Below are positions 24,627 to 34,455 of a stretch of 64,000 nucleotides of DNA, piece by piece (within the stretch, counting starts at the first letter, position 1; each line of letters opens with the position of its first letter). The DNA comes from CAYHVK01 sp964360255. GTDB lineage: Bacteria; Bdellovibrionota; Bdellovibrionia; Bdellovibrionales; UBA1609. The position numbers and the translations under genes are program-made. The notes under the pieces were generated by a model. That model saw only the letters and a list, made by a program, of their open reading frames with translations, did not search any database and was not told the origin of the DNA. The DNA is taken from NCBI GenBank assembly GCA_964360255.1, contig CAYHVK010000009.1, positions 1-64,000 of the forward strand. Reading direction: 5' to 3'.

Positions 24627-25919
24627 ATGCAAATGATAATAACGGCTAAGCCCAAACAATTCGTCCGCCCCGTTCTTGGCAACTTGTTTCTGGTGCTTAG
24701 CCTTTTTATTTTAACCTTAGGTGTATCTGGCTGTGCGACTTATCAAAGCAAGGTCGATCAGGCTCGACATTACTTGGCAGAGGGCAAGCCTCAAGAGGCT
24801 GCTGATTATCTCAAGCCTCTAGCTGAAAAAGACGATGGCGATCAGCTGATCTACGTTTACGATTACGCGACGGCTCTTCAGGCCGCGCAAAACTTTAAAG
24901 AATCTAGCAAGTGGTACGAAGTCGCCTACAAAATGGGGGAGCAGAAAGACTACACCAGCGTTGGGCGCCAAGCGGGTTCACTTTTGCTCTCAGAAGAAAT
25001 GGTTCAATATAAAGGTGAAGATTTCGAGCGTCTTTTCGTACATCTGATGCTGGCGCTGAACTATCTTTCGCTAAATGATCTCGAGGGCGCCAACGTTGAA
25101 ACACGTCGCTTAATAGATCGCCTCAATTACTATCGTATTGAAGAGAAGAAGCCCTACGAACAAAACCCCTTCGCATTTTATCTCAACGGCCACATCTGGG
25201 AAGCTAACCGCAATTGGGATAGCGCTTACATCGATTTCGAAAAAGCCTACACATTGAATCCAAATCTAAAGGCTGTTCAAGAAGACCTGGTTCGTACTGC
25301 TTATAAAGCGAGAAGAACTGAACAGTTTCAAAAGTGGTCGAAGAAATTCGGTATCCCTAAAAATCCAGATTGGGAGAATTCAAAGAACGGGGAGCTGGTT
25401 GTATTTTACTTACAAGGTTTTGGCCCACGTAAAGCTCCGCGCCCCGATTCACCTCGCTTCCCGATGTTAATGCCGGTTCAAAACCACACCCATTGGGCCG
25501 AAGTAGAAATTAAGAAAGATAATATTCCATTTAGAAGAGATGAAACTGAACTGGCTTATAACGTTCAAGACGTGGCTATTAAGACTCTCAATGATCAGTA
25601 TGCTGGCTTAGTGGCGAAGCGAATCGCCGGTTTTGTTGCTAAAGACGCAGCCGCAAAACAAATTGGAAAGAAAAATGAAGCTCTTGGTTTGGTGGCACTT
25701 ATTGCTATGCACGCCTCTGACCGTGCCGATCTTCGGCAGTGGTCTACGCTCCCACAAACAATTCAAGTGGCGCGTTATTCATTGCCTGTTGGTAAGTATG
25801 AAGTTCAAGCCAAGGGTTTAAGCCTTCGTAAAGAACAAACGGGCGAAAATTCAGAAATGATTCCAGTTGAAATTCGCAGTGGCCGCAAGTCATTCGTCAT
25901 CTGGAGAAGCTGGAGATAA
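24627..25919 (+). CDS. TPR-like lipoprotein (COG3014-like)
   Basis: The protein has 430 residues. The N-terminal helix ends in lipobox GVSGC. TPR-like helices follow (ARHYLAEGKPQEAADYLKPLA; AYIDFEKAYTLNPNLKAVQ), then a C-terminal beta-rich domain with VVFYLQGFGPRKAPRPDSP and LPVGKYEVQAKGLS. This layout matches the COG3014 lipoproteins. It begins 14 bases after lpoB, which is a typical partnership, so it probably acts in the same envelope system. No catalytic motif is visible. Confidence 0.75.
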   Translation: MQMIITAKPKQFVRPVLGNLFLVLSLFILTLGVSGCATYQSKVDQARHYLAEGKPQEAADYLKPLAEKDDGDQLIYVYDYATALQAAQNFKESSKWYEVAYKMGEQKDYTSVGRQAGSLLLSEEMVQYKGEDFERLFVHLMLALNYLSLNDLEGANVETRRLIDRLNYYRIEEKKPYEQNPFAFYLNGHIWEANRNWDSAYIDFEKAYTLNPNLKAVQEDLVRTAYKARRTEQFQKWSKKFGIPKNPDWENSKNGELVVFYLQGFGPRKAPRPDSPRFPMLMPVQNHTHWAEVEIKKDNIPFRRDETELAYNVQDVAIKTLNDQYAGLVAKRIAGFVAKDAAAKQIGKKNEALGLVALIAMHASDRADLRQWSTLPQTIQVARYSLPVGKYEVQAKGLSLRKEQTGENSEMIPVEIRSGRKSFVIWRSWR

Positions 25920-25965
25920 TTTTTGGATTGTTAATTTTTTTACTTATTTAACTGGTGGAGATTAC

Positions 25966-26847
25966 GTGATAGCGAGACTTATATTTCTAGTATTAATTTT
26001 AGGCGCAGGCACTTTTGCTCAAGCTGATTCATTCACGCTCACTGAAATCAGTGGCAATGGCAAGCGTGCGGAGCTTAAGGTTCAAGGCTCTCTTCTCGAA
26101 GGTGACTACGTAAAATACACAGATAAGTTCGATGAGAACTGTTTTGCGAAGGTGATTAAAGTCACTGGTGCGACGGCGATTATAGATCTCGCTGATTGTG
26201 ACAATGCAAAGGCCCTTAAGCCCGGGCTTGTATTCACACGTACAACAGCGCCGGCTCCATCACCATCAAAGGCTATGCCGACGAATGATAATCAACAAAC
26301 TAGTGGGCGTACTATATCTCGAGATGAAGACTGGTACACGCTTTGGGGCTTTGGTTTCACAAGCACAGATTATGATGAAGAAGCAGTGAACGACATTATG
26401 GATGATGCCGATGATGAGCCTGGCGTAGATCGTAGCACTGCGAACTACGATTTGTTCGGTTTCTACTGGCCAATGGCTGATAAAAAAACAATGCATGGTT
26501 TTATTATCAACGTTGTTTCAGATTCTTTAGATGGACCTGGCGGCGAACTCTACATAACTCAAACACTTTATGCGTACAGTATTCAGCGTTTTTACGGTGC
26601 TAATATTGGAGATGGTTGGTTTATTCGTGGTGATTTGGGAGTAGCAAGAGCCACTATTGATGTGGAAACTTATACTTACGATGATTCAGACAGCGGAGAT
26701 TTCGGCTTAGGTATTTTAGGTGGGGGCGGATACGCTCTTTCACTGAGTCAAGAGACGCGCATCCTCTTTGGTGCCTACGTTACGTCTCGTAAGAGCGGTA
26801 GCGACCAGGCTACAAGTGCGAGCTTAAACATGGGCTTCTTGTTCTAG
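25966..26847 (+). CDS. Outer-membrane barrel-like protein
   Basis: The protein has 293 residues from GTG 25966, which follows GGTGGAG; an upstream start would overlap the previous gene. The signal peptide ends at GTFAQA. An SH3-like beta segment (about 25-85) precedes a long region of alternating strands with Asp/Gly turns, and the C-terminus ends in SLNMGFLF. An aromatic final residue is the usual signal for outer-membrane barrel insertion. Probably the last gene of the lpoB cluster. Specific function unknown. Confidence 0.72.
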   Translation: MIARLIFLVLILGAGTFAQADSFTLTEISGNGKRAELKVQGSLLEGDYVKYTDKFDENCFAKVIKVTGATAIIDLADCDNAKALKPGLVFTRTTAPAPSPSKAMPTNDNQQTSGRTISRDEDWYTLWGFGFTSTDYDEEAVNDIMDDADDEPGVDRSTANYDLFGFYWPMADKKTMHGFIINVVSDSLDGPGGELYITQTLYAYSIQRFYGANIGDGWFIRGDLGVARATIDVETYTYDDSDSGDFGLGILGGGGYALSLSQETRILFGAYVTSRKSGSDQATSASLNMGFLF

Positions 26848-26901
26848 CCGGCTTATTGATTTGGCCGCTAATTAGCACTTCTTTTGATGTAGAGGTGCAA
26901 G

Positions 26902-28356
26902 ATGCATTTATACTCCCATTCTATACTGGTTTTAGCGCCTATATTTGTCAGTTTGTTCATGTCTTTGACAGCTCATGCACGAGTGTCAATTTGCGAGGAA
27001 AAACTGAACCCGATAAAGTTAGAGGCGGACCTGACTACGGGTCGAGAGCTTACAAATAGTCGTCCCAATTTTTACAGTGATCGAGACTTCGCCAATAGCT
27101 ATAAAAGTTCAAGCTCAGACGGCGTTATGAAATCTATCTACGACGCTGAGTTTGGTACGCGTATTTATTATTCGATGTCCTCTAAAATCAACATGCGAAC
27201 CCAGCAGCCTGAAATACGTACCGCTAACAGCAAAGCGCAATTTATTTTCTTTCATGGTTCAGGCACATCAAAGTCGAGTGGACGAAATTTCAAAGGTCAA
27301 ATGAACCAATTGGCTGAGCTTGGCTATTCGAGTCTTGCTCTTGATATGCCATTTCATATGGATGGCCCGATATCTGAGCGTTTTAATGACGTGCCATATT
27401 TTATGACGTGGTTAAATAAGATAGTTAAAAAATATCGCTCACCAGGTGTACCTGTATACATGGTTGGTCATTCATTTGGACCTGAAGTCATCGCAGAATA
27501 TTTAATGTATTATCCTAATGATATTGACGGAGCCATTCTGCTTTCGCCTGCAGGCTTCAATCCAGTTTTAAAACAGTGGCAAGAAGAGAAGACTGAGAAA
27601 ATGAAGTTCGGTGGTGAAGTCCCAGAAAGTACTCTGGGGGGGCAATGGGCGGGCACTATCGCTGAGAAATTTAAATGGACGCAAGGTCGCCCAGAAACCG
27701 ATGCCACGCAGTTAAATCCAAACTTAAAAGTACGTGTGCTCAGTGGTGATCGTGAAGAGTATGTGCCGGGCCCAATTGGTGGCCGCCGCCGCACACCTAC
27801 TGGCCCAAATACTTATGATTTTAAAGGTGCGATTTCAGCACTCCTTCGTAATGCTGAAGTCACTGTTGAGCCTGGTATTGGACATTATTTGTTTGATCAC
27901 AAAGATGTGAATGGTGTGAATGTAGTTTTGCGCGAAATCCTTGCTGTTGTAGGTGTAGACGCGGCAGAGGCCCCAACTATAGCTAAAGCTTACAAGGCAC
28001 GTAACATGATGGCAGTTCAAAGATTAGAAGAGGCACTTGCAAACGATGAGATGTTTTATTCTTGGGTTGAGCAGAGCTTTCCGCTGATGGGTGTGATGAA
28101 TATTATCACTAATCAGAAAGAAAAAGCGGCAGAAGCTATTTTCAAACAATATAGTTTCATCCGTGCAACCCGAGAGCAGCAAGTGGTTGAAGGGATGCAA
28201 ACATCTCGCAGCTGGGCCCCGGCATTTTATCAAGAGTTGAATGGTGCCGCGGCGAAGAATTATTCAGTGAGTGAGTTATTGCTAAAATATGCAGACCCGA
28301 TCAATCAACTTTCTTTAGAAGATCAGCAGCGCTTAGGTCTTATTCGTAAGCCGTAA
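26902..28356 (+). CDS. Secreted alpha/beta hydrolase
   Basis: The protein has 484 residues, with a signal peptide ending at TAHA. The hydrolase fold shows the oxyanion segment FFHGSGTSKSSGR, then the nucleophile elbow VGHSFGPEV with Ser in GHSFG. A candidate catalytic His lies in GIGHYLFDH. The last 130 residues form a helical extension not seen in minimal hydrolases. It probably acts as an esterase, lipase or peptidase in the periplasm or outside the cell; the substrate is unknown. AGAGGTG precedes the ATG. A terminator follows. Confidence 0.85.
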   Translation: MHLYSHSILVLAPIFVSLFMSLTAHARVSICEEKLNPIKLEADLTTGRELTNSRPNFYSDRDFANSYKSSSSDGVMKSIYDAEFGTRIYYSMSSKINMRTQQPEIRTANSKAQFIFFHGSGTSKSSGRNFKGQMNQLAELGYSSLALDMPFHMDGPISERFNDVPYFMTWLNKIVKKYRSPGVPVYMVGHSFGPEVIAEYLMYYPNDIDGAILLSPAGFNPVLKQWQEEKTEKMKFGGEVPESTLGGQWAGTIAEKFKWTQGRPETDATQLNPNLKVRVLSGDREEYVPGPIGGRRRTPTGPNTYDFKGAISALLRNAEVTVEPGIGHYLFDHKDVNGVNVVLREILAVVGVDAAEAPTIAKAYKARNMMAVQRLEEALANDEMFYSWVEQSFPLMGVMNIITNQKEKAAEAIFKQYSFIRATREQQVVEGMQTSRSWAPAFYQELNGAAAKNYSVSELLLKYADPINQLSLEDQQRLGLIRKP

Positions 28357-28360
28357 AATA

Positions 28361-28390
28361 AAAAACCCAAGCTTCTCAGCTCGGGTTTTT
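28361..28390. terminator. Bidirectional Rho-independent terminator
   Basis: AAAAACCC-A-AGCT / AGCT-C-GGGTTTTT forms a stem with one mismatch and a TCTC loop. It is flanked by A-runs on the left and T-runs on the right. It serves both the hydrolase gene and the convergent PhaR-like gene. Confidence 0.85.
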
Positions 28391-28417
28391 AGTTTCAGCA
28401 TTTAAGAAAATTAATTC

Positions 28418-28957
28418 TTAATTACCTTTTGGAAGATCAGGCGTCACTTCTACTTGAGGGCCGCCGAAGCTTGCTTTTTGAGCAGCTGCGCCAGCTTTTG
28501 AAGCTACTGCAGCGTTAGCTACACGCTCATCAAGAGTTTGCTTAACGTTGTCATAAGAAGCTTTCGTCGCTTGTGCCGCGATTTCAGCCGCTAATGCGCT
28601 CTGAGTTTGAGCTTGCTTCTCAGCGTAGTCAGCTGGGAAAGCACCAAGTTTAGCTAAATAGCCAGAAATGCTACCGTTGCCGTTTTGGATGATTTCGCGA
28701 AGCGTGAAAAGTGGAGCGTAAGCAGCTGCCTTCTTTTCAGATTCGAAAATGATTTGAGTCAAAGTCGCTGCAGTGATGTCGTTTTTAGTCTTGTTATCAA
28801 TGACCATAACGTCTTCACTTGAACGAATCATCTTTGCGATATCATCTAGTGTCACATAGCAGCTTTGCTGAGTGTCATAGAGTTTGCGGTTCTGATAGCG
28901 CTTAATAATCTTAGTTCTCATATTCGCTTTTCCTGTCATGTTAGTATCTAAATTCAC
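28418..28957 (-). CDS. PhaR-like polyhydroxyalkanoate synthesis repressor
   Basis: The protein has 179 residues. The N-terminal domain IIKRYQNRKLYDTQQSCYV matches the PHB/PHA accumulation regulator DNA-binding domain, followed by LDDIAKMIRSSEDVMVIDNK. The C-terminal half is helical and Ala/Lys-rich, with little similarity to PhaR. It starts with GTG 28957, preceded by GAGGGAGG; an ATG 36 bases further in is an alternative. No PHA synthase or phasin gene is in the window. It may control polymer metabolism or other genes. Confidence 0.8.
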   Translation of the reverse strand: MNLDTNMTGKANMRTKIIKRYQNRKLYDTQQSCYVTLDDIAKMIRSSEDVMVIDNKTKNDITAATLTQIIFESEKKAAAYAPLFTLREIIQNGNGSISGYLAKLGAFPADYAEKQAQTQSALAAEIAAQATKASYDNVKQTLDERVANAAVASKAGAAAQKASFGGPQVEVTPDLPKGN

Positions 28958-29168
28958 CAGACAGCCTCCCTCTGGAATACCGTATCAATCGGCGCAACAT
29001 AGCCGTGGGCGTCAGAGCATGTCAAGCCTCATGGGTTTTAAATTAATCCCACACTTATGACACGCGTCATTTTGAGAGAGGTTATCGTCTCAATCGAAGA
29101 CTGGTCCTTTATTTCAAGAAAATCTGTCTAACGACTTAAGTCCAGCATCTAAGTGGCCGAATATACTT

Positions 29169-29705
29169 ATGAAGGTGCTCAACAGACACTGTCCCATACT
29201 GAGCAGTTACGATAAAATGCAAGAAAATCAAGAGTTTAAAACATCCGATGCACTAATGGCGATTGCACTAGCAATTGTATTAGCTGCCACTATCGCTAGT
29301 GCCTTACAGAATGTTTTTGCTGATTCTTCCATAGATATGGCTCGTATTCAGTCTGAGAAAATAGCAGCTCAAATCTTAAGCGGTCTCAAACCAAAAGATG
29401 AAACAATTGCAACAGAAGTGGCTCTTCAAGGTAGAAAAATAGCCTCAGTAGCTAATGAAAAACTTGGACCTTTAGACGTTTTAGGCCCATCAGGGGAGAT
29501 CTCGAAAGATCCATGGGGGCAGCCTTATTTCTACCGAATCGTCGCCGGAGCGAAGGGTAAAAAGATAGCTATCGTGTGGTCAATGGGCCCCGACCAAAGA
29601 AGTGATACTCCAGAATCAATGGTCTCTCGTCACGAACGTGCACTTACAGCTCAAGGCATCGTTTTTGGTGGTGATGATTTAGGCGCCGTTATTCTCTCAG
29701 ATTGA
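29169..29705 (+). CDS. Pseudopilin-like protein (GspG-type C-terminal domain)
   Basis: The protein has 178 residues. One membrane helix (about 27-46) is followed by a globular domain in which SGEISKDPWGQPYFYRI and IVWSMGPDQRSDTP match the C-terminal wording of major type II pseudopilins (DPWGxPY, SxGpDg). The usual prepilin-peptidase site (G-F-x-x-x-E ahead of the helix) is absent, so it is either unprocessed or a relative outside secretion. The start is uncertain: ATG 29169 or ATG 29217. No other secretion gene is adjacent. Confidence 0.7.
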   Translation: MKVLNRHCPILSSYDKMQENQEFKTSDALMAIALAIVLAATIASALQNVFADSSIDMARIQSEKIAAQILSGLKPKDETIATEVALQGRKIASVANEKLGPLDVLGPSGEISKDPWGQPYFYRIVAGAKGKKIAIVWSMGPDQRSDTPESMVSRHERALTAQGIVFGGDDLGAVILSD

Positions 29706-29782
29706 TTAAAACTAGACTGCCGACCAGTACGGTTTTCAGCCGTTGATATCAAGCGTCTAATCGAAAACCCCGAATAGAAAAC

Positions 29783-31609
29783 ATGTCTAATGAAATCAGA
29801 TTTCTGTTTTCTATTCTGCTCTCGCTCGCTCTCTCAGCGTGTGCCTCGGTCGGTTCGCAATACCAATCTTCCACATTGTCTAACATGAATGCAGCTCCGG
29901 CTTCTATGGCTCCACCTGCAGAGGGTACAAGCGAAACGGTCATTGATCCGACGTATGTTCGATCAAAAGCAGATTATCATTTCGCACTTGGCGAAGCGTT
30001 AAGCCTTGAGGGTAATAGCGAGCGCGCGGTTGAAGAGTTTAAACTCACGGCCGTTTATGATCCGCAAGCTGCAACCGTTCGTCTTCGTTTAGCTGGCGAA
30101 TACATGAAGCTTGGTTTGATGACTGAGGCCATTGAACAAGCTGAGCTGGGTTTGCAATCAGAGCCTGAGAGTACAGATTTGCACCTTTTCTTAGGCGGCA
30201 TTTATTCAACGATTAAAATGTATGCTGAAGCTTTAAAAGAGTACGAAAAGATCATGGCTTACGAGCCAAAGAATCAAGAAGTTCCTCTTTATATGGGAGC
30301 CGTCCTTGCTGAACAATCTCAGTACGACGCCGCTGAAAAGCAATTTCTCAAATCAGCAGCTGACCCAGATTACGAAAAAGCACATTTAGGTTATTACTAC
30401 ATTGGACGGATGAGAACTCTTCAGGGTGCGTCTGGTTACAAGCGTGCGGAGCAAGCTTTTCAGAGAGCTTTAAGCCTAAAGCCAGATTTTGAAGACTCTG
30501 TGACAGCTTATGCTGAGCTTTATGAAATTCAGAATAAAAAAGAAAAAGCTATTGCACTTCTTGAGAGTTTCCAGACTCAATATGGCCCTAAGAAAATGAT
30601 CGCGTTTCAACTCGGTCAGACATATTTAGAGCAAGAAAAGTACGAGAAGGCCTATAAACACCTTGTGACTTTAGAAAGTTTTGAGCCGCAAAACCTCAAT
30701 GTGAAAATGAAATTAGCTCTTATTTTGATCGAGCAAAAAGACTACGACAATGCAATTACAAAGCTCGAAGAAATTCTCTCTCTTTCGCCAACGTCTGATA
30801 AAGTTCGCTTCTACCTCGGCGCCGTTCATGAAGAGACGAACAATTTCGCAGATGCGATCTATCACTTTAAGAAAATTGACTCATCCAGCTCACATTATGT
30901 AGAGGCGACTGTACACGTAGCTTATATGTATCAAAAAACGGGTCGTTTAAATGACGCTATTGACGTTGTTGAGAAGGCCATCACTGAGCGCGAAGATGTT
31001 CCGCAATTTTATGCTTATTATGCCTCTCTCTTGGATGAGAAAAAAGATTTTAAACGTGGTCTTGCTTTAATGGAAAAGGCTTCGAAAAAGTTCCCGAAGA
31101 GTGCACAAGTAAAATACTACTTAGGCTCTCTCTATGATCGCGTTAGCGATAAAGAGAAATCAATCTCAGCTATGAAGGGTGTTCTTGAGATCGATAAAGA
31201 TCATATTCAGGCTTTAAATTTCTTATCTTATACTTATGCTGAGCTTGGTCGTGAGCTTGAAATTGCAGAGAAAATGTCTCTGCGTGCCCTCGAGCTTCAA
31301 CCTAATGATCCATTTATTATGGATACTGTGGGCTGGGTTCACTTCAAGGCGGGTCGAGTTGAAGAAGCTATTCGTTATTTAGAAGCCGCGCACCGCTTAA
31401 AGCCAGATGAATCCATAGTTGCCGAGCACCTCGGAGATGCTTATTATGTATTCGAGCTCGCGGATAAAGCGCGCGAAATGTACATCAAAGCAGTGGCGGT
31501 AGAAAAAGATGAAACTAAAAAAATTGAACTTCGTAACAAAATTGTCTCAATCGAACATCCTTCAAAACGTTCGCCAGCTTCGTTGCCTAAAGCTACAAAA
31601 GACCGCTAA
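29783..31609 (+). CDS. TPR-repeat lipoprotein
   Basis: The protein has 608 residues with a lipoprotein signal (lipobox LSAC, Cys19). From residue about 60 to the end it is built of tandem TPR units, for example ADYHFALGEALSLEGNSERA, AEALKEYEKIMAYEPKN and ALNFLSYTYAELGRELEIA, roughly a dozen or more. It is probably an outer-membrane-anchored periplasmic scaffold for protein complexes. The next gene, also a lipoprotein, overlaps its 3' end, which suggests a working pair. Confidence 0.88.
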   Translation: MSNEIRFLFSILLSLALSACASVGSQYQSSTLSNMNAAPASMAPPAEGTSETVIDPTYVRSKADYHFALGEALSLEGNSERAVEEFKLTAVYDPQAATVRLRLAGEYMKLGLMTEAIEQAELGLQSEPESTDLHLFLGGIYSTIKMYAEALKEYEKIMAYEPKNQEVPLYMGAVLAEQSQYDAAEKQFLKSAADPDYEKAHLGYYYIGRMRTLQGASGYKRAEQAFQRALSLKPDFEDSVTAYAELYEIQNKKEKAIALLESFQTQYGPKKMIAFQLGQTYLEQEKYEKAYKHLVTLESFEPQNLNVKMKLALILIEQKDYDNAITKLEEILSLSPTSDKVRFYLGAVHEETNNFADAIYHFKKIDSSSSHYVEATVHVAYMYQKTGRLNDAIDVVEKAITEREDVPQFYAYYASLLDEKKDFKRGLALMEKASKKFPKSAQVKYYLGSLYDRVSDKEKSISAMKGVLEIDKDHIQALNFLSYTYAELGRELEIAEKMSLRALELQPNDPFIMDTVGWVHFKAGRVEEAIRYLEAAHRLKPDESIVAEHLGDAYYVFELADKAREMYIKAVAVEKDETKKIELRNKIVSIEHPSKRSPASLPKATKDR

Positions 31610-32213
31610 TTTTTCAGCGATTTCATTATTGGCGCTCGGATTTATTCTCTCTGGGTGCTCATCAATGCCCTCTAAAAAATACTCAGAAATGGAAACTGCA
31701 GCATTCGACGCTAAGGTTTTAATGCGCGATAAAGTCGCTGGTAAATCGGGTATTGTAAATCTACAATTCAAGGGTGTAAAAAATCAGAAGATTCGTCTCG
31801 ATGTGCTTTCGCCAATTCAAACTCATATCGCGAGCCTGGCTTTAAACGGTGAAGAGCTCAGCTACGTTCTTGTGCAAACAAAACAAGCTTATCGTGGAAT
31901 GGCGAGCGCCTCAGCCATGGTACCGGTCATTCGTGTGCCGATGAATCCAAAATTTCTTTATAATATATTCTTTGATCAGCCGATTGTTGAAAAAAATTGG
32001 ACCTGCACAAAAGACAAAAACGACATGTTAAAAGAGTGCAAAACTAGAGATTTGAAAATCACATGGGTGTCACGTGAGGGAGCGGCTCGCGTCCTAGAAA
32101 TTGAACATCCAAAAGCTTTTTTACAGATCAATATCTATAAATATCAAGGTGATGTAAGCCCGACGGATTCGAAGTTTACGCTTAAAATTCCTGATGCATT
32201 TAAATTAATTTAA
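31509..32213 (+). CDS. Outer-membrane-type lipoprotein, possibly LolB- or DUF4292-like
   Basis: The protein has up to 234 residues. A hydrophobic stretch ends in lipobox LSGC, and the mature part has alternating strands (GIVNLQFKGVKNQKIRLDVLSP, ASLALNGEELSYVL) as in LolB and DUF4292 lipoproteins. The ATG at 31509 overlaps the TPR gene by 101 bases, with only a weak ribosome site. A TTG at 31542 is an alternative. The long polar leader before the signal makes the true start uncertain. The family assignment is tentative. Confidence 0.68.
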   Translation: MKLKKLNFVTKLSQSNILQNVRQLRCLKLQKTANFSAISLLALGFILSGCSSMPSKKYSEMETAAFDAKVLMRDKVAGKSGIVNLQFKGVKNQKIRLDVLSPIQTHIASLALNGEELSYVLVQTKQAYRGMASASAMVPVIRVPMNPKFLYNIFFDQPIVEKNWTCTKDKNDMLKECKTRDLKITWVSREGAARVLEIEHPKAFLQINIYKYQGDVSPTDSKFTLKIPDAFKLI

Positions 32214-32366
32214 GCCCAGAGCTACTCAGAAAAAGATACAGCTCTACCAACGGCCAGTTTTGAGACACAAGTCCCTGCTAATTTAGGTTAGTAAAATGCG
32301 AAAAATTAATTCCTTTCAAGGGGATGTCCCTCTCCGGCATAATGTTATGTAGAGGCGGGGGTGCCC

Positions 32367-34454
32367 ATGCGTGATCGTGATGCGTTTGATTTCAATTCGA
32401 TGCTAAAAAGTTACCAAGATTCTCGAGAGTTCAGAGATCTGAACTGGGCTGGAACTTTTAACGAATACATAAACATGGTAAAGCAAAAGCCGAAAATCGC
32501 GCGAAATGCGTTTCAGCGTCTCTATGATTTAGTTCTTGAGGCGGGTACCGAAGAATATCTCGACTTCAAGAAGCATGTGATTCACTACAAATTTTTCGAT
32601 GACGAAGCTGCGGGTGGCCGCGATGCGGTTTTCGGACTTGATGTTCCGCTGATGAAATTAATGAATGTTCTTCGCGCCGCCGCTCAAGGCTACGGAGCTG
32701 AAAAGCGTGTGATTCTTATGCACGGTCCGGTGGGTAGTGCGAAATCAACAATTAGCCGTATGCTAAAAAAAGGCGTTGAAGCCTATTCGCGTACAGATCA
32801 GGGCGCACTTTATACTTTTGAATGGGTTGATGAATCCGGTGAACATGAAGCGATTTTTGGTAAAGGTGTTCGTGTTTTCCCAAGCCCGATGCATGAAGAC
32901 CCGCTGATTTTAATACCGAATGAACTTCGCGCCCGTCTCTGTGAAGAACTTAATCGTGGCTCGAAAGATGATTTTAAAGTTAATATTGTCGGGGAGCTTT
33001 GCCCGCCAAGCCGATTTATATTTAAAGCTCTCTTAGAAAAATACAATGGCCAAACTGAAAAAGTTCTTCAGCACGTACGTGTAAAACGTCTCGTACTCAG
33101 CGAAGCTGATCGTGTAGGCATTGGAACATTCCAGCCGAAAGACGAAAAAAACCAAGATAGCACCGAGCTCACAGGTGATTTGAATTATCGTAAGATTGCC
33201 GAATATGGCTCTGATTCTGATCCCCGTGCGTTTAACTTCGATGGTGAGTTCAATATCGCCAACCGCGGGATCATTGAATTCGTCGAAGTTTTAAAACTTG
33301 ATGTGGCGTTCTTATACGATCTTCTCGGCGCTTCGCAAGAACACCGAGTGAAGCCAAAGAAATTCGCACAGACTCATATCGATGAAGTGATTCTCGGCCA
33401 CACCAATGAGCCTGAATTCCGCCGTCTCCAAGACAACGAATTTATGGAAGCCCTACGTGACCGTACGGTGAAAATTGATATTCCGTACATCACTCGCCTT
33501 ACGCCAGAAGTAAAAATCTATAAAAAAGATTTCAATTCACGCCGCTTACGTGGGGTGAGTATTGCTCCGCATACGATTGAAATGGCCGCTATGTGGGCGA
33601 TTCTCACACGTTTAGAAAAACCGAAGAAAGCCAACCTTACTCGCTTACAGAAACTTAAACTTTACGATGGTAAAATGCTTCCGAACTTCACTGAAGACAA
33701 TGTGAAAGAGCTTCGCAAAGAAGCGAAGCGCGAAGGTCTTGAAGGCATCTCTCCTCGTTTCGTGCAAGATAAGATCTCGAATGCGATTATTTTAGCTCAG
33801 CAGCAAAACTTGGGATCAGTGAATCCGTTTATGGTTTTGAACGAGCTTGAATCAGGTTTACGTCACCACGCGGGCTTAACTAATAACGAAGAGCTTCGTA
33901 ATGATTATAAAGAATTGATCAATATGGTTCGCTCTGAATACGAAGAGATTATTAAAGCCGAAGTTCAGCAGGCGATGAGTGCGGATGAAAGTGCCCTCGC
34001 CCGTCTCTGCGCCAATTACATCGATAACCTTAAGGCTTACACTCAGGGCGAAAAAGTACGCAATCCGTACTCGGGCCAGTATGAAGAGCCGGATGAGCGC
34101 CTTATGCGTGCCGTAGAAGACAAAATTGAAATTCCTGAGTCTCGTAAAGATGATTTTAGACGAGAAATCATGAATACGATCGCGGCTCGCGCACTTGAAG
34201 GTAAGAAATTTGATTACAAAACCAATGATCGCCTCAGCAAAGCTCTCGAAAGAAAGCTTTTTGAAGATCAGAAAGACACCTTCAAGCTTACAACTTCAAG
34301 CGCTGTTGTAGAAAATAGTGAGATGAAAGAAAAGGTTGAGCTGGTGAAATCTCGTTTAGTGAAAGAATTTGGTTACGACGAGATCTCAGCCAATGAAGTC
34401 TTGAAATATGTCACTGGTATTTTTGCTCGTGGCGAAGTGAAAGAGAAAAAGTAA
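32367..34454 (+). CDS. prkA: PrkA-type AAA+ serine protein kinase
   Basis: The protein has 695 residues from ATG 32367, preceded by AGGCGGGG; a GTG six bases earlier is an alternative. The AAA-like domain has a Walker A HGPVGSAKSTISRML and the PrkA family stretches FEWVD, LCPPSRFIFKALLEKY, FNIANRGIIEFVEVLKLD and DRTVKIDIPY. PrkA (YeaG in E. coli) is a stress and starvation kinase or AAA ATPase. It heads a tight operon with yeaH- and spoVR-type genes, a widely conserved trio. Confidence 0.96.
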   Translation: MRDRDAFDFNSMLKSYQDSREFRDLNWAGTFNEYINMVKQKPKIARNAFQRLYDLVLEAGTEEYLDFKKHVIHYKFFDDEAAGGRDAVFGLDVPLMKLMNVLRAAAQGYGAEKRVILMHGPVGSAKSTISRMLKKGVEAYSRTDQGALYTFEWVDESGEHEAIFGKGVRVFPSPMHEDPLILIPNELRARLCEELNRGSKDDFKVNIVGELCPPSRFIFKALLEKYNGQTEKVLQHVRVKRLVLSEADRVGIGTFQPKDEKNQDSTELTGDLNYRKIAEYGSDSDPRAFNFDGEFNIANRGIIEFVEVLKLDVAFLYDLLGASQEHRVKPKKFAQTHIDEVILGHTNEPEFRRLQDNEFMEALRDRTVKIDIPYITRLTPEVKIYKKDFNSRRLRGVSIAPHTIEMAAMWAILTRLEKPKKANLTRLQKLKLYDGKMLPNFTEDNVKELRKEAKREGLEGISPRFVQDKISNAIILAQQQNLGSVNPFMVLNELESGLRHHAGLTNNEELRNDYKELINMVRSEYEEIIKAEVQQAMSADESALARLCANYIDNLKAYTQGEKVRNPYSGQYEEPDERLMRAVEDKIEIPESRKDDFRREIMNTIAARALEGKKFDYKTNDRLSKALERKLFEDQKDTFKLTTSSAVVENSEMKEKVELVKSRLVKEFGYDEISANEVLKYVTGIFARGEVKEKK

Positions 34455-34455
34455 T

